Below are positions 17,975-26,193 of a DNA stretch of 64,000 nt, one piece after another; within the stretch, counting starts at the first letter, position 1, and every line of letters begins with the position of its first letter. The position numbers and the translations under genes were made by a program. The notes under the pieces were generated by a model. That model ran no database searches. It was not told the origin of the DNA and saw only the letters and a list, made by a program, of their open reading frames with translations. This DNA is from CAVREM01 sp963728825 (lineage in GTDB: Bacteria; Acidobacteriota; Vicinamibacteria; Vicinamibacterales; CAVVIG01), in assembly GCA_963728825.1 (NCBI GenBank), contig CAVSLA010000001.1:558001-622000 (forward strand). Direction: 5' to 3'.

Positions 17975-18481
17975 CTACTGCAAGCCGCCGCGCACTGACG
18001 TGATGCGCTGCGTGTTGAAGCCAAGCCAGTGCATGCGGCCGATGTAGCGCGCGTGTTCGACCTTGATGCAGCGATCCATGATGACCGACACGCCGCCGGC
18101 CTCAGCGATGCGCGCGCCTTCCTCGTTGATCACGCCGAACTGGCACCAGATGTTGCCGGCCTGGATCTTCACCGCCTCGGCGGCAATCGCGGGCAACGCG
18201 TCCGGGGCGCGGAAGACGTTGACAATGTCGATGGGCACCGGAACGTCGGCGAGGCTCTTCAAACTCTTCTCGCCGAGGATCTCCGTTTCGCGCGGGTTCA
18301 CCGGAATCACCCGGTAGCCATGCCGTTTGAGGTAGTAGCCGACGAAGTAGCTCGCCCGCAGCTCATTTTTCGACAGTCCGACGACCGCGATGGTCTTCGC
18401 GTTGTGAAGCACCCGCTGAATGGCCGTTGGATCCTGATAGCGCGTCAGATCGAACGCCGATCGGTTGGGAGAGGAGGTCAT
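17975..18481 (-). CDS. CoA-binding domain protein (YccU family)
   Basis: The 168-residue single-domain protein has a Rossmann-like CoA-binding fold ('IAVVGLSKNELRASYFVGYYLKRHGYRVIPVNP') and the family's 'DIVNVFRAPDALP' and 'IWCQFGVINEEG' segments. Its biochemical role is not established. The ATG overlaps the stop of the upstream metY gene by ATGA, so it is the last gene of the methionine operon metX-metY-CoA-binding. This association suggests a role in sulfur amino acid metabolism (inference). Confidence 0.92.
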   Translation of the reverse strand: MTSSPNRSAFDLTRYQDPTAIQRVLHNAKTIAVVGLSKNELRASYFVGYYLKRHGYRVIPVNPRETEILGEKSLKSLADVPVPIDIVNVFRAPDALPAIAAEAVKIQAGNIWCQFGVINEEGARIAEAGGVSVIMDRCIKVEHARYIGRMHWLGFNTQRITSVRGGLQ

Positions 18482-19794
18482 CGCGCCGCCGCTTCGGTCG
18501 ACGCCGCCGCGGCGGCTCGTGCGAAGCCCTGTTCAAGGTCCCAGATCAGATCGTCGATCGACTCGGTGCCGACTGAGAGCCGGATGGTTCCCGGGCCCAC
18601 CCCCGCCGCCCGCAGCTCATCGTCGTTGAGCTGGCGGTGCGTGGTGCTGGCCGGATGAATGATCAGGCTCTTCGAGTCCCCGACGTTGGCGAGATGCGAC
18701 CACAACGTGACGCCCCGGATGAAATCCTGTCCCGCCGCCCGGCCGCCGCGACAGTCGAAGGAAAACACCGCTCCGGCGCCGCGCGGCAGGTACTTGTCCA
18801 CCAGCGTCCGGTAGCGGCTGGCGGGCAGGCCGGGATAGGTCACGTTGGACGCGAGCTCGTGCGACACGAGGTAGCTCGCGACCGCCACGGCATTGTCGAC
18901 GTGCCGCGCCATTCGCAAGGACAGCGTTTCGAGGCCCTGCAGGAACAGGAACGCGTTGAACGGGCTCATCGCCGCGCCCAGGTCGCGCAGGGTTTCGGCG
19001 CGCAGCTTCATCAGATATCCGTAGGTGCCGAACGTCTCGTGGAACTGCAGCCCGTGATAGGCGGGAGACGGATCGGCAATCACCGGAAAGCGCCCGTTGG
19101 ACCAGTTGAACGCACCGGATTCCACGACCACCCCGCCGATACTGGTGCCATGCCCGCCGATGAATTTCGTCGCCGAGTGCAGGACGATGTCGGCGCCCCA
19201 TTCGATCGGGCGGCAGAGATACGGCGTGGCAAAGGTGTTGTCGACGATGAGCGGCAGCTGGTGCTCGTGGGCGATCGCCGCGATCGCTTCGATGTCGAGC
19301 ACGTTACCGCCGGGATTGCCGATCGTCTCGCCGTAAAACGCCTTGGTGTTGGCGCGCACGGCGCCGCGCCACGCGCCGGGATCGTCAGGATTGACCCAGG
19401 TCAGCTCCACCGACATCTTGCGCAGCAGGTGCTTGAACTGGTTGACCGTGCCGCCGTAGAGCGCGGCCGAGGACACGACGTGATCGCCCGGCTGGAGCAG
19501 CGTGAAGAGCGCGGCGGCCTGCGCGGCAATCCCGCTCGCGAACGCGACCGCGCCACAGCCGCCCTCGAGGTTGGCCATCCGCTCCTCGAACACCGCGACG
19601 GTCGGATTCATGATGCGTGAATAGGTGTTGCCGTACTCCTGCAGGTTGAAGTACGCGGCGGCCGATTCCGGATCCTCGAACACGTAGCTGGTCGTCTGAT
19701 AGATCGGCACGGCGCGCGCACCGGTGTTCGGGTCGGGACGCTGGCCGGCGTGCACCTGACGCGTTTCGAACCCGAACTCGCGAGCTTCCTCCAT
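18478..19794 (-). CDS. metY: O-acetylhomoserine sulfhydrylase (aminocarboxypropyltransferase)
   Basis: The 438-residue PLP enzyme of the Cys/Met metabolism family has the cofactor lysine at about Lys210 ('VLHSATKFIGGHGT'). It also has 'YGGTVNQFKHLLRKMSVE' and an N-terminal 'FGFETRQVHAGQRPDPNTGARAVPIYQTTSY' region typical of MetY rather than MetB/MetC. It makes homocysteine from O-acetylhomoserine and sulfide. The upstream metX gene, 8 bases away, provides the acetylated substrate. The stop overlaps the CoA-binding gene start. Confidence 0.96.
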   Translation of the reverse strand: MEEAREFGFETRQVHAGQRPDPNTGARAVPIYQTTSYVFEDPESAAAYFNLQEYGNTYSRIMNPTVAVFEERMANLEGGCGAVAFASGIAAQAAALFTLLQPGDHVVSSAALYGGTVNQFKHLLRKMSVELTWVNPDDPGAWRGAVRANTKAFYGETIGNPGGNVLDIEAIAAIAHEHQLPLIVDNTFATPYLCRPIEWGADIVLHSATKFIGGHGTSIGGVVVESGAFNWSNGRFPVIADPSPAYHGLQFHETFGTYGYLMKLRAETLRDLGAAMSPFNAFLFLQGLETLSLRMARHVDNAVAVASYLVSHELASNVTYPGLPASRYRTLVDKYLPRGAGAVFSFDCRGGRAAGQDFIRGVTLWSHLANVGDSKSLIIHPASTTHRQLNDDELRAAGVGPGTIRLSVGTESIDDLIWDLEQGFARAAAAASTEAAAR

Positions 19795-19802
19795 ACGGTC
19801 TC

Positions 19803-21008
19803 CTACGTGATCTGGCGGGCGAGAAACTGCTGGATCATAGGCGTCTGGCGCGCTTCCTCCAAGAGGAAGCAGTCGTGGCCGTACGGCGCCTCGATGACGT
19901 GCAGCTCGACGTCCTTGCCGAGCGCGCGCAGCGCCGCGGCCAGCTCCTCCGATCCCGAGGGCGGATAGAGCCAGTCGGAGCTGAACGCGATGAGCAGCGT
20001 GCGCGCCGAGATGGTGCCCACCGCATCTCTGAGCCGGCCGTTGCCGTACTGTCTGGCCAGGTCGAAATACGTCAGCGCCCGCGACGTGTACAAGTAGGTG
20101 TTGGCGTCGAACCGTTTGACGAACGTCTCCGCCTGGTGCCGCAGGTAGTTCTCCACCTCGAACTCGGGATCGGTCAGCGTGTAACGGATGTCACTCGCCG
20201 ATTGCAGGCGCCTGGCGAATTTGTCACCCAGCGACTTCGCCGAGAGATAGGTGATGTGGCCGACCATGCGCGCCACGCCCATGCCGGCGTTCGGCGCGCG
20301 GCCGGTCCCGTAGTAGTGACCGCCCTGCCAGTCCGGATCGGCCATGATCGCGCTGCGGGCAATCGCATTCCAGGCGACGCCCTGCGGCTGCAGCGCGTGC
20401 GTGCTCGCGATCGCGACGATCGCGTCGACGTCGCCGGGATACAGGATCGCCCACTCGAACGCCTGCATCCCGCCGAGCGATCCGCCGGCGACGGCGGCGA
20501 GCCGGGCGATCCCGAGCTCGTGCAGGAACGCCCGCTCGGCGCGCACCATGTCGGCGACGGTGATCACCGGGAAATCCGATCCGTACGGCCGGGCCGTCGC
20601 CGGATTCAGGGACGAGGGACCGGTCGTCCCGCGGCAACCTCCGAGCAGGTTGGTGCTGACGACGTAGTAGCGATCGGTGTCGAACGCCTTGCCCGGACCG
20701 ATCATCCCGTCCCACCAGCCGAGACCCTTCCCCGCACTGCCGTCCCGGTCCTCCGCCGCGAACCCGTCCCGGGTGCTTTCCGGCGGCGGCGTCCCCGCAA
20801 AACCGGCCGCATGTGCGTCGCCACTGAGCGCATGACAGACGAGAATGACGTTGTCACGCGCCGGCGCCAGCGTCCCGTAGGTCTCGTAGGCGATACGGAT
20901 GGGGTGGAGGATCCGGCCGCAATCGAGCGCAAGGGGCGTCGGCAGATCGAGAAACCGCGTTTCGACCGTCCCGACCGACCCGGCGGCAGCCTTCATCGGC
21001 GCGATCAT
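19803..21008 (-). CDS. metX: Homoserine O-acetyltransferase
   Basis: The 401-residue alpha/beta hydrolase-fold enzyme has the nucleophile Ser177 in 'AGGSLGGMQAFEW', Asp345 ('AFSSDWLYPPS') and His378 ('YGHDCFL') as the catalytic triad. 'GGCRGTTGPSSLNPATARPYG' is characteristic of MetX. It transfers acetyl from acetyl-CoA to homoserine, the first committed step of methionine synthesis. The start is 21008 or the ATG at 20996. It is the first gene of the metX-metY-CoA-binding operon. The 82 bases to the divergent osmC-like gene are too short for a SAM riboswitch, and none is seen. Confidence 0.96.
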   Translation of the reverse strand: MIAPMKAAAGSVGTVETRFLDLPTPLALDCGRILHPIRIAYETYGTLAPARDNVILVCHALSGDAHAAGFAGTPPPESTRDGFAAEDRDGSAGKGLGWWDGMIGPGKAFDTDRYYVVSTNLLGGCRGTTGPSSLNPATARPYGSDFPVITVADMVRAERAFLHELGIARLAAVAGGSLGGMQAFEWAILYPGDVDAIVAIASTHALQPQGVAWNAIARSAIMADPDWQGGHYYGTGRAPNAGMGVARMVGHITYLSAKSLGDKFARRLQSASDIRYTLTDPEFEVENYLRHQAETFVKRFDANTYLYTSRALTYFDLARQYGNGRLRDAVGTISARTLLIAFSSDWLYPPSGSEELAAALRALGKDVELHVIEAPYGHDCFLLEEARQTPMIQQFLARQIT

Positions 21009-21090
21009 ATCGCTGTCTTACCTGAGCGTTGATCGCCGAGGTATGATCCGGGGCTTCCGCCAAGGCACTGACAAACGAAAGGGGCTCACG

Positions 21091-21645
21091 ATGGCAATGA
21101 CGACAGTCAACAACGGTGTGAACGTCCAGGCGCTGCTCGATGCACGGGAGGCGTTGAAGGGCGCCCCGGAAGCCGCCAAGTTCGCGTGGCGGGCGACCTG
21201 CAAGTGGCAGAACGGCACGCACAGCCGGTCGAAGGTGCAGGGGTTCTTCGGACTCGGTCAGGAACAGCAGCACAAGACCGAAACCTCGTTCGAGGCTGAT
21301 CATCCGGAGATCTTCGCGTCGGAAGATCACGGCATCACGCCGGTTGAATACCTCCTGGTCGGCCTGGCCAGCTGCCTCACCGCTGGTGTGGCCGCGGTCG
21401 CGCAGAATCGCGGCATTCAGCTGCGATCGATCGAGTCGAAGGTCGAAGGCAAGATGGACATCCGCGGCATTCTCGGCATCGACAGCGACGTCCGGAACGG
21501 CTACGACGACATCAAGGTCACGTTCAAGATCGACGCGGACGCGTCGAAGAAAGACATCGAGGCGCTCGTCGCGCAGTCGCAGAAGCGCTCGGCGGTCTAC
21601 GACGCCATCACCAACCCGGTCAACGTCACCGTCGAGGTGGCGTAG
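21091..21645 (+). CDS. OsmC/Ohr-family protein
   Basis: The 184-residue protein has the OsmC fold: 'TSFEADHPEIFASEDHGITPVEYLLVGLASCLTAGVAAVAQNRGI', with a conserved cysteine in 'GLASCLTAG', and the C-terminal 'KRSAVYDAITNPVNVTVEV'. Only one resolving cysteine is visible, as in the OsmC-like branch rather than classical Ohr, so peroxidase activity is uncertain. The start at 21091 is fixed by an AAAGGGG site 6 bases upstream; reading further upstream gives non-homologous residues. The stop is followed 13 bases later by a flavoprotein that lacks a normal start codon. Confidence 0.9.
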   Translation: MAMTTVNNGVNVQALLDAREALKGAPEAAKFAWRATCKWQNGTHSRSKVQGFFGLGQEQQHKTETSFEADHPEIFASEDHGITPVEYLLVGLASCLTAGVAAVAQNRGIQLRSIESKVEGKMDIRGILGIDSDVRNGYDDIKVTFKIDADASKKDIEALVAQSQKRSAVYDAITNPVNVTVEVA

Positions 21646-21658
21646 CGGGAGCTGAGTC

Positions 21659-22906
21659 ATCGAACGGGTCACCACGGTCGTCATCGGGGCCGGCCATGCC
21701 GGCCTCTCCGCGAGCCGCTGCCTCGCGGCGCGGTCGATCGATCACGTGGTGCTCGAGCGCGGCGAGGTCGCGAATTCCTGGCGCACCGAGCGGTGGGACT
21801 CGCTGCGGCTTCTGACGCCGAACTGGCAGAGCCGTCTGCCCGGATATCGGTACGAGGGTGCGGATCCGGACGGCTACATGACCATGCGCGAGGTGGTGGA
21901 TTTCATCTCGCGTTTTGCCGCCGTGTCGGATGCGCCCGTGCGGACCCACACCGCCGTCACCGCTGTCAGACCGGCTGACGAGGGCTTCCACATCGCGACC
22001 GGCACCGGCGACCTCCGGTGCCGGGCTCTCGTGCTGGCGAGCGGCGCCTGCAATGTGCCGAGCGTGCCCGCCATGCGAGCGGGATTGCCGTCATCGATTC
22101 CCTGTTTCACACCGTTCGACTATCGCAATCCCGGCCGCCTCCCGGACGGTGGCGTGCTCGTCGTCGGTGCGTCGGCGACCGGCGTGCAGCTCGCTGACGA
22201 GATCCAGCGGTCGGGCCGGCCCGTCACGCTGTCGGTCGGCGAACATGTGCGGCTGCCGAGAACGTATCGAGGACGCGATGTGCTCTGGTGGATGGACGCG
22301 TCCGGTGTGTGGAACCAGCGCTACGACGAAATCGATGATCTGATGCGCGCTCGAAGTCTGCCCTCGCCGCAGCTCGTCGGCACACCGGAACGGACGACAC
22401 TCGATCTCAACGCGCTCACCGGGATCGGTGTCGAGCTGGTGGGACGTCTGTCCGCCGTGCGCGACGGTCGAGTGTTGTTCTCGGGAGGGCTGCGCAATCA
22501 GTTCGCGCTGGCCGATCTGAAGATGGAGCGGCTGCTGGACACATTCGATGACTGGGCCCGCAGCAGCGGCTCGGACGGCGCCGTCGCGGCACCGGAACGC
22601 TTCGAGGCGACCCGCGTGCCCGCCTCCTCACGGCTGCACCTCGACCTGAAGAGCGGTGAGATTCGATCGATCGTATGGGCGACGGGCTTTCGGCCCGACT
22701 ACAGCTGGCTCCACCTCCCCGTGCTCGACGCCAAAGGCTACCTTCGCCATCACGGCGGCGTCGTCGATGCGCCGGGTCTCTACGCCCTGGGCCTGCCGCT
22801 CCTTCGCCGGCGCAAGTCCAGTTTCATTCATGGCGCGGAGGATGACGCCCGCGAGGTGATCGATCATCTGGCTCGATATCTGGGTGTCTCGATGCCCGAG
22901 AAATGA
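21659..22906 (+). CDS. Flavin-containing monooxygenase-like NAD(P)/FAD oxidoreductase with ATC start
   Basis: Reading from 21659 gives about 416 residues. The N-terminal FAD-binding motif 'TTVVIGAGHAGLSASR' is fully in frame, and a second NAD(P) motif 'GVLVVGASATGVQLADEI' lies mid-protein. 'IVWATGFRPDYSWL' is the FMO/CzcO-type hallmark. The frame is closed by TGA at 21653, and between it and GTG 21746 there is no ATG, GTG or TTG. ATC at 21659 sits 7 bases after a GGGAG ribosome site and gives 'IERVTTVVIGAGHAG', the natural N-terminus. Starting at GTG 21746 would remove the FAD motif. Either ATC initiates or the base at 21661 (C for G) is a mutation or error. The substrate is unknown. Confidence 0.85.
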   Translation: MERVTTVVIGAGHAGLSASRCLAARSIDHVVLERGEVANSWRTERWDSLRLLTPNWQSRLPGYRYEGADPDGYMTMREVVDFISRFAAVSDAPVRTHTAVTAVRPADEGFHIATGTGDLRCRALVLASGACNVPSVPAMRAGLPSSIPCFTPFDYRNPGRLPDGGVLVVGASATGVQLADEIQRSGRPVTLSVGEHVRLPRTYRGRDVLWWMDASGVWNQRYDEIDDLMRARSLPSPQLVGTPERTTLDLNALTGIGVELVGRLSAVRDGRVLFSGGLRNQFALADLKMERLLDTFDDWARSSGSDGAVAAPERFEATRVPASSRLHLDLKSGEIRSIVWATGFRPDYSWLHLPVLDAKGYLRHHGGVVDAPGLYALGLPLLRRRKSSFIHGAEDDAREVIDHLARYLGVSMPEK

Positions 22907-23083
22907 TCCAAAGTGGAACGTTTTCCAGTAAACGTCATGGACTGCGTCACTTCCATCTGTTCATCGGGTTGAATAACGTGATTTGTGCTCTAGAACGGCA
23001 CACGACCCGTTCACACGACCTGCTCATAAACGATCCCGCAATCTACTGAAATAACTGCACTTATAGCCCAGGCCGCCGCTTGG
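22907..23083. other. A/T-richer intergenic stretch
   Basis: These 177 bases between the flavoprotein and the next operon are less GC-rich than their surroundings. They probably hold the promoter of the 23084-27947 operon. No clear palindrome, terminator or small gene was found. Confidence 0.4.
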
Positions 23084-23758
23084 GTGACGCTGGCGGGCCG
23101 CTTGCTCATCAGCAGTCGACCTATGCACGCCGGTCGTGTCTTGACGCGCATTTCACAGATGTTCCGGGCGAGGCCGCGCCTCTGGCTTGGCGTCCTCACG
23201 ACGATCTGGCTCGGAACCGCCGGCGGCGGCCTGTGGCTGCTGTGGCAGTACGACAACACGCCCGGGCAGAGCGCCAACGCGCCCGCACACTGGCCGACGG
23301 TATCGAAGCTCACACCAGCGACCGATCGGCCGACGGTGGTGATGCTCGCGCATCCGCACTGCACCTGCACGCGTGCCAGCCTCGGTGAGCTTGCGGAGGC
23401 AATCGCACGCGCGCCCGTTCCGCCCCGCACCTACGTGCTGTTCATCGCGCCCACCCAGTTCGGCACGGGCTGGGAAACCACTGATCTGTGGCGCACCGCG
23501 GCCAGTCTCCCAGGCGCTACCGTCGTGCGCGACGACGACGGACGGGAAGCGCAGCACTTTGGCGCCGCGACGTCGGGCCAGACACTCCTTTACGACGCGG
23601 ACGGCCGGCTGGCGTTCAGCGGCGGAATCACGGGCGCGCGCGCCCATCCTGGCGACAACCCGGGCCGGCAATCGCTGGTCGCACTGTTGAACCGTGAGCC
23701 AGCCAAGCGCAGCGGCACGAACGTGTTCGGCTGTCCGCTGTTCGCCACCGGCAGTTGA
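23084..23758 (+). CDS. Membrane-anchored thioredoxin-fold protein (RedB-like)
   Basis: The protein of up to 224 residues has one N-terminal membrane span ('LWLGVLTTIWLGTAGGGLWLLWQY') and an extracytoplasmic thioredoxin-like domain. The redox-type motif is 'HPHCTCTRASLGEL', with two cysteines separated by one residue rather than CxxC. The tail has 'FSGGITGARAHPGDNPG', which recalls RedB-like proteins. Starts at 23123 or 23159 (MFRARPRLWLG) are equally plausible; none has a good ribosome site. It is 19 bases upstream of the histidine kinase start and probably in its operon, so it may modulate kinase sensing (inference). Confidence 0.65.
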   Translation: MTLAGRLLISSRPMHAGRVLTRISQMFRARPRLWLGVLTTIWLGTAGGGLWLLWQYDNTPGQSANAPAHWPTVSKLTPATDRPTVVMLAHPHCTCTRASLGELAEAIARAPVPPRTYVLFIAPTQFGTGWETTDLWRTAASLPGATVVRDDDGREAQHFGAATSGQTLLYDADGRLAFSGGITGARAHPGDNPGRQSLVALLNREPAKRSGTNVFGCPLFATGS

Positions 23759-23777
23759 AACAGATATTGAGACTTCC

Positions 23778-25805
23778 ATGACGCCAGATTCAGCAACGTT
23801 CGATACCGCTGCGCAGCCGTCATCTCGTGCCGACGCGTTGTTCGGCGAATCCCAGCGCGACATCTACCGCCGTACCGATCGGCTGTTTGCGGGGCTGATG
23901 GGATTTCAGTGGATCGCCGGCATCGCCTTCGCGTTGTGGGTGTCGCCGCTGGCGTGGTCCGGATCGGTCAGCCGAATCCATCTGCACGTCTGGGCTGCCG
24001 TGCTACTGGGCGGGATCGTCTGTCTGTTCCCGGCGCTCCTCGGCCTGCTGCGCCCGGGCCATACCTCGACGCGCTACACCATCGCGGTCGCGCAGATGCT
24101 GATGAGCGCGCTGCTCATCCATCTGACCGGCGGCCGCATCGAAACTCACTTCCACGTGTTCGGCTCGCTGGCCTTCCTCGCCTTCTACCGCGACTGGCGG
24201 GTGTTGATTCCGGCAACGGTCGTCGTGGCGTTGGACCACATGCTGAGGGGACTCTTCTGGCCGCAGTCCGTCTACGGCGTGATGGTCACCAGTCAGTGGC
24301 GGTGGCTGGAGCACGCGGCGTGGGTCATCTTCGAGGATGTGTTCCTGATCGTGTCGTGCCTGCGCAGTCGTGCGGGCATGCGCGAGACGGCGGAGCGCAC
24401 CGCAGCGCTCGAGCAGGAAGTGCGGACCCGACAGCAAGCCGAGCAGGACGCCCGGTCGCTCGCAGCGCTCACCTCGGCGGTCGGCCTGGCGCTGACCAAG
24501 CCGAGCGACCTCGACCGGATGCTGCAGCGCTGCGCCGACGCGCTGATCAACGAACTGAACGGCGGCCTCGCTCGAATCTGGACGCTGAAAGACAGCGGCG
24601 AGTTGCTCGAGCTCCGGGCCAGCGCCAGCACACATACCCCGGTCGAAACCCGTCAGACGCAGGTTGCGGTCGGGAGTCTCGTCGTCGGCATGATCGCTCA
24701 ATCACGGACGCTCCACGTCACGAGCGCCGACGGTATCGACCCGCTGCTCGGCGATCCGGAGTGGGCGCGACGCGAAGGCGTCGTGGAGTTCGCCGGCTAC
24801 CCGCTGATGATCGACTCGAAGCTGGTCGGCGTCATGGAAGTCTTCTCGCGGCGCGCGTTCACGGCGTCGGCGCTCGAAACGATGGCAGCGGTGTCGGATG
24901 CCGTGGCGGTCGGCGTCGAGCGCAAGCGAGCCGAGGCCGAGCTCGCACGCCATACGCGCGGGCTCCAGGAAGCGCACGACGCGCAGCGGCGGCACGCCCA
25001 GCAGCTCGCGGCCCTCGTCGATCAGTTGCGCGTCGCGCAGAAGCACGCCGAGACGGCGACGCGCGCCAAGAGCGACTTCCTGGCGAGCATGAGCCATGAG
25101 CTGCGTACGCCGTTGAACGCGATCATTCTCTACAGCGAGCTGCTGCAGGAGGAAGCCGAGGACCAGGGACATGAGAGCTTCATCGACGACCTCCAGCGGA
25201 TTCAGTCCGCGGGCCGGCATCTGCTCGAGCTGATCAACGGCATCCTCGATCTGTCCAAGATCGAGGCGGGCAAGATGGTGCTGTCGCTCGAGGCCTTCGA
25301 CATCCGCTCGATGCTCGACGAACTGCTCCATACTGTCGACCCCCTCGTCCAGAAGAACGACAACGTGCTGACCGTGCGCTGCGCCGACGACGTCGGGACG
25401 ATGACGGCGGACCTCACCAAGACGCGCCAGATCCTGCTGAACCTGCTGAGCAACGCCGGCAAGTTCACACGCGGCGGGACGATCGTGCTGGAGGTTGAGC
25501 GCCGTTCGGTCGCGGGCAGCCGAGCGATCGAGTTCACGGTCACGGATACGGGTGTCGGCATGACGCCGGAGCAGACGGCAAAGATCTTCGACCCGTTCAC
25601 GCAGGCCGACGTCACCACGACGCGCAATTACGGGGGGACCGGGTTGGGTCTCGCCCTGGTGTCGCGTTTCTGTCATCTGATGGGCGGCGACGTCCGGGTC
25701 GAGAGCGAGCCGAACGTCGGATCGCGCTTCATCGTCCGCTTGCCGGTGTCGGTCTTGCCGGAAACGGCCGATCCGGCCGTGCTGGCCGGGGAAAGCGCCG
25801 CCTAG
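23778..25805 (+). CDS. Membrane histidine kinase with GAF domain
   Basis: The 675-residue protein has about six N-terminal hydrophobic spans (residues 35-200, MASE-like sensor). A GAF domain lies at about 230-400, followed by a coiled coil, a HisKA domain with phospho-acceptor His440 ('SDFLASMSHELRTPLNAI') and a HATPase_c domain ('LLNLLSNAGKFTRGG', 'DTGVGMTP', 'YGGTGLGLAL'). It has no own receiver. A separate receiver gene starts 4 bases after its stop, followed by a REC-GGDEF-EAL gene, so a phosphorelay is likely. The ATG at 23778 was chosen; the upstream residues overlap the preceding gene. Confidence 0.94.
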   Translation: MTPDSATFDTAAQPSSRADALFGESQRDIYRRTDRLFAGLMGFQWIAGIAFALWVSPLAWSGSVSRIHLHVWAAVLLGGIVCLFPALLGLLRPGHTSTRYTIAVAQMLMSALLIHLTGGRIETHFHVFGSLAFLAFYRDWRVLIPATVVVALDHMLRGLFWPQSVYGVMVTSQWRWLEHAAWVIFEDVFLIVSCLRSRAGMRETAERTAALEQEVRTRQQAEQDARSLAALTSAVGLALTKPSDLDRMLQRCADALINELNGGLARIWTLKDSGELLELRASASTHTPVETRQTQVAVGSLVVGMIAQSRTLHVTSADGIDPLLGDPEWARREGVVEFAGYPLMIDSKLVGVMEVFSRRAFTASALETMAAVSDAVAVGVERKRAEAELARHTRGLQEAHDAQRRHAQQLAALVDQLRVAQKHAETATRAKSDFLASMSHELRTPLNAIILYSELLQEEAEDQGHESFIDDLQRIQSAGRHLLELINGILDLSKIEAGKMVLSLEAFDIRSMLDELLHTVDPLVQKNDNVLTVRCADDVGTMTADLTKTRQILLNLLSNAGKFTRGGTIVLEVERRSVAGSRAIEFTVTDTGVGMTPEQTAKIFDPFTQADVTTTRNYGGTGLGLALVSRFCHLMGGDVRVESEPNVGSRFIVRLPVSVLPETADPAVLAGESAA

Positions 25806-25809
25806 CCAC

Positions 25810-26193
25810 ATGGCGACCATCATGGTGGTGGAAGACAACGAGTTCAGTCGCGACGCGCTCGCCCGGCGGCTCGAGCGCCGCGGCCATCGCGTCGTGCTGG
25901 CCGTCGACGGCGAACAGGCGATCGCGATCGGGCAGGCCGAGTTGCCGGACCTCATCCTGATGGATCTCGGCTTGCCGCGCGTCGACGGATGGGAGGCCAC
26001 CCGCCGGCTGAAAGCCGACCTGGCGACGCAAGCCATTCCGATCATCGTGCTGAGCGCCCACGCCACAACCGACGATCGAGACAAGGCGCTCGCGGCGGGC
26101 GGCGACGAGTTCGACACCAAACCGGTTCGCTTCCAGCAGCTGCTGGCGAAGATCGACACCCTGCTGACGAGAACCGTGGAGATGACCCCGTGA
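25810..26193 (+). CDS. Single-domain response regulator (CheY-like)
   Basis: The 127-residue receiver has the acidic pair in 'IMVVEDNEFSRDAL', phospho-acceptor Asp in 'LPDLILMDLGLPRVDGWE', and Lys in 'FDTKPVRFQQLL'. It lies 4 bases after the histidine kinase and its TGA overlaps the ATG of the GGDEF-EAL gene. It is probably an intermediate of the relay from the kinase to the second receiver or to another output. Confidence 0.95.
   Translation: MATIMVVEDNEFSRDALARRLERRGHRVVLAVDGEQAIAIGQAELPDLILMDLGLPRVDGWEATRRLKADLATQAIPIIVLSAHATTDDRDKALAAGGDEFDTKPVRFQQLLAKIDTLLTRTVEMTP

Noticed and set aside
21009..21090. Possible SAM riboswitch upstream of metX
   Set aside because: The 82-base divergent gap is too short and shows no SAM-box helices.
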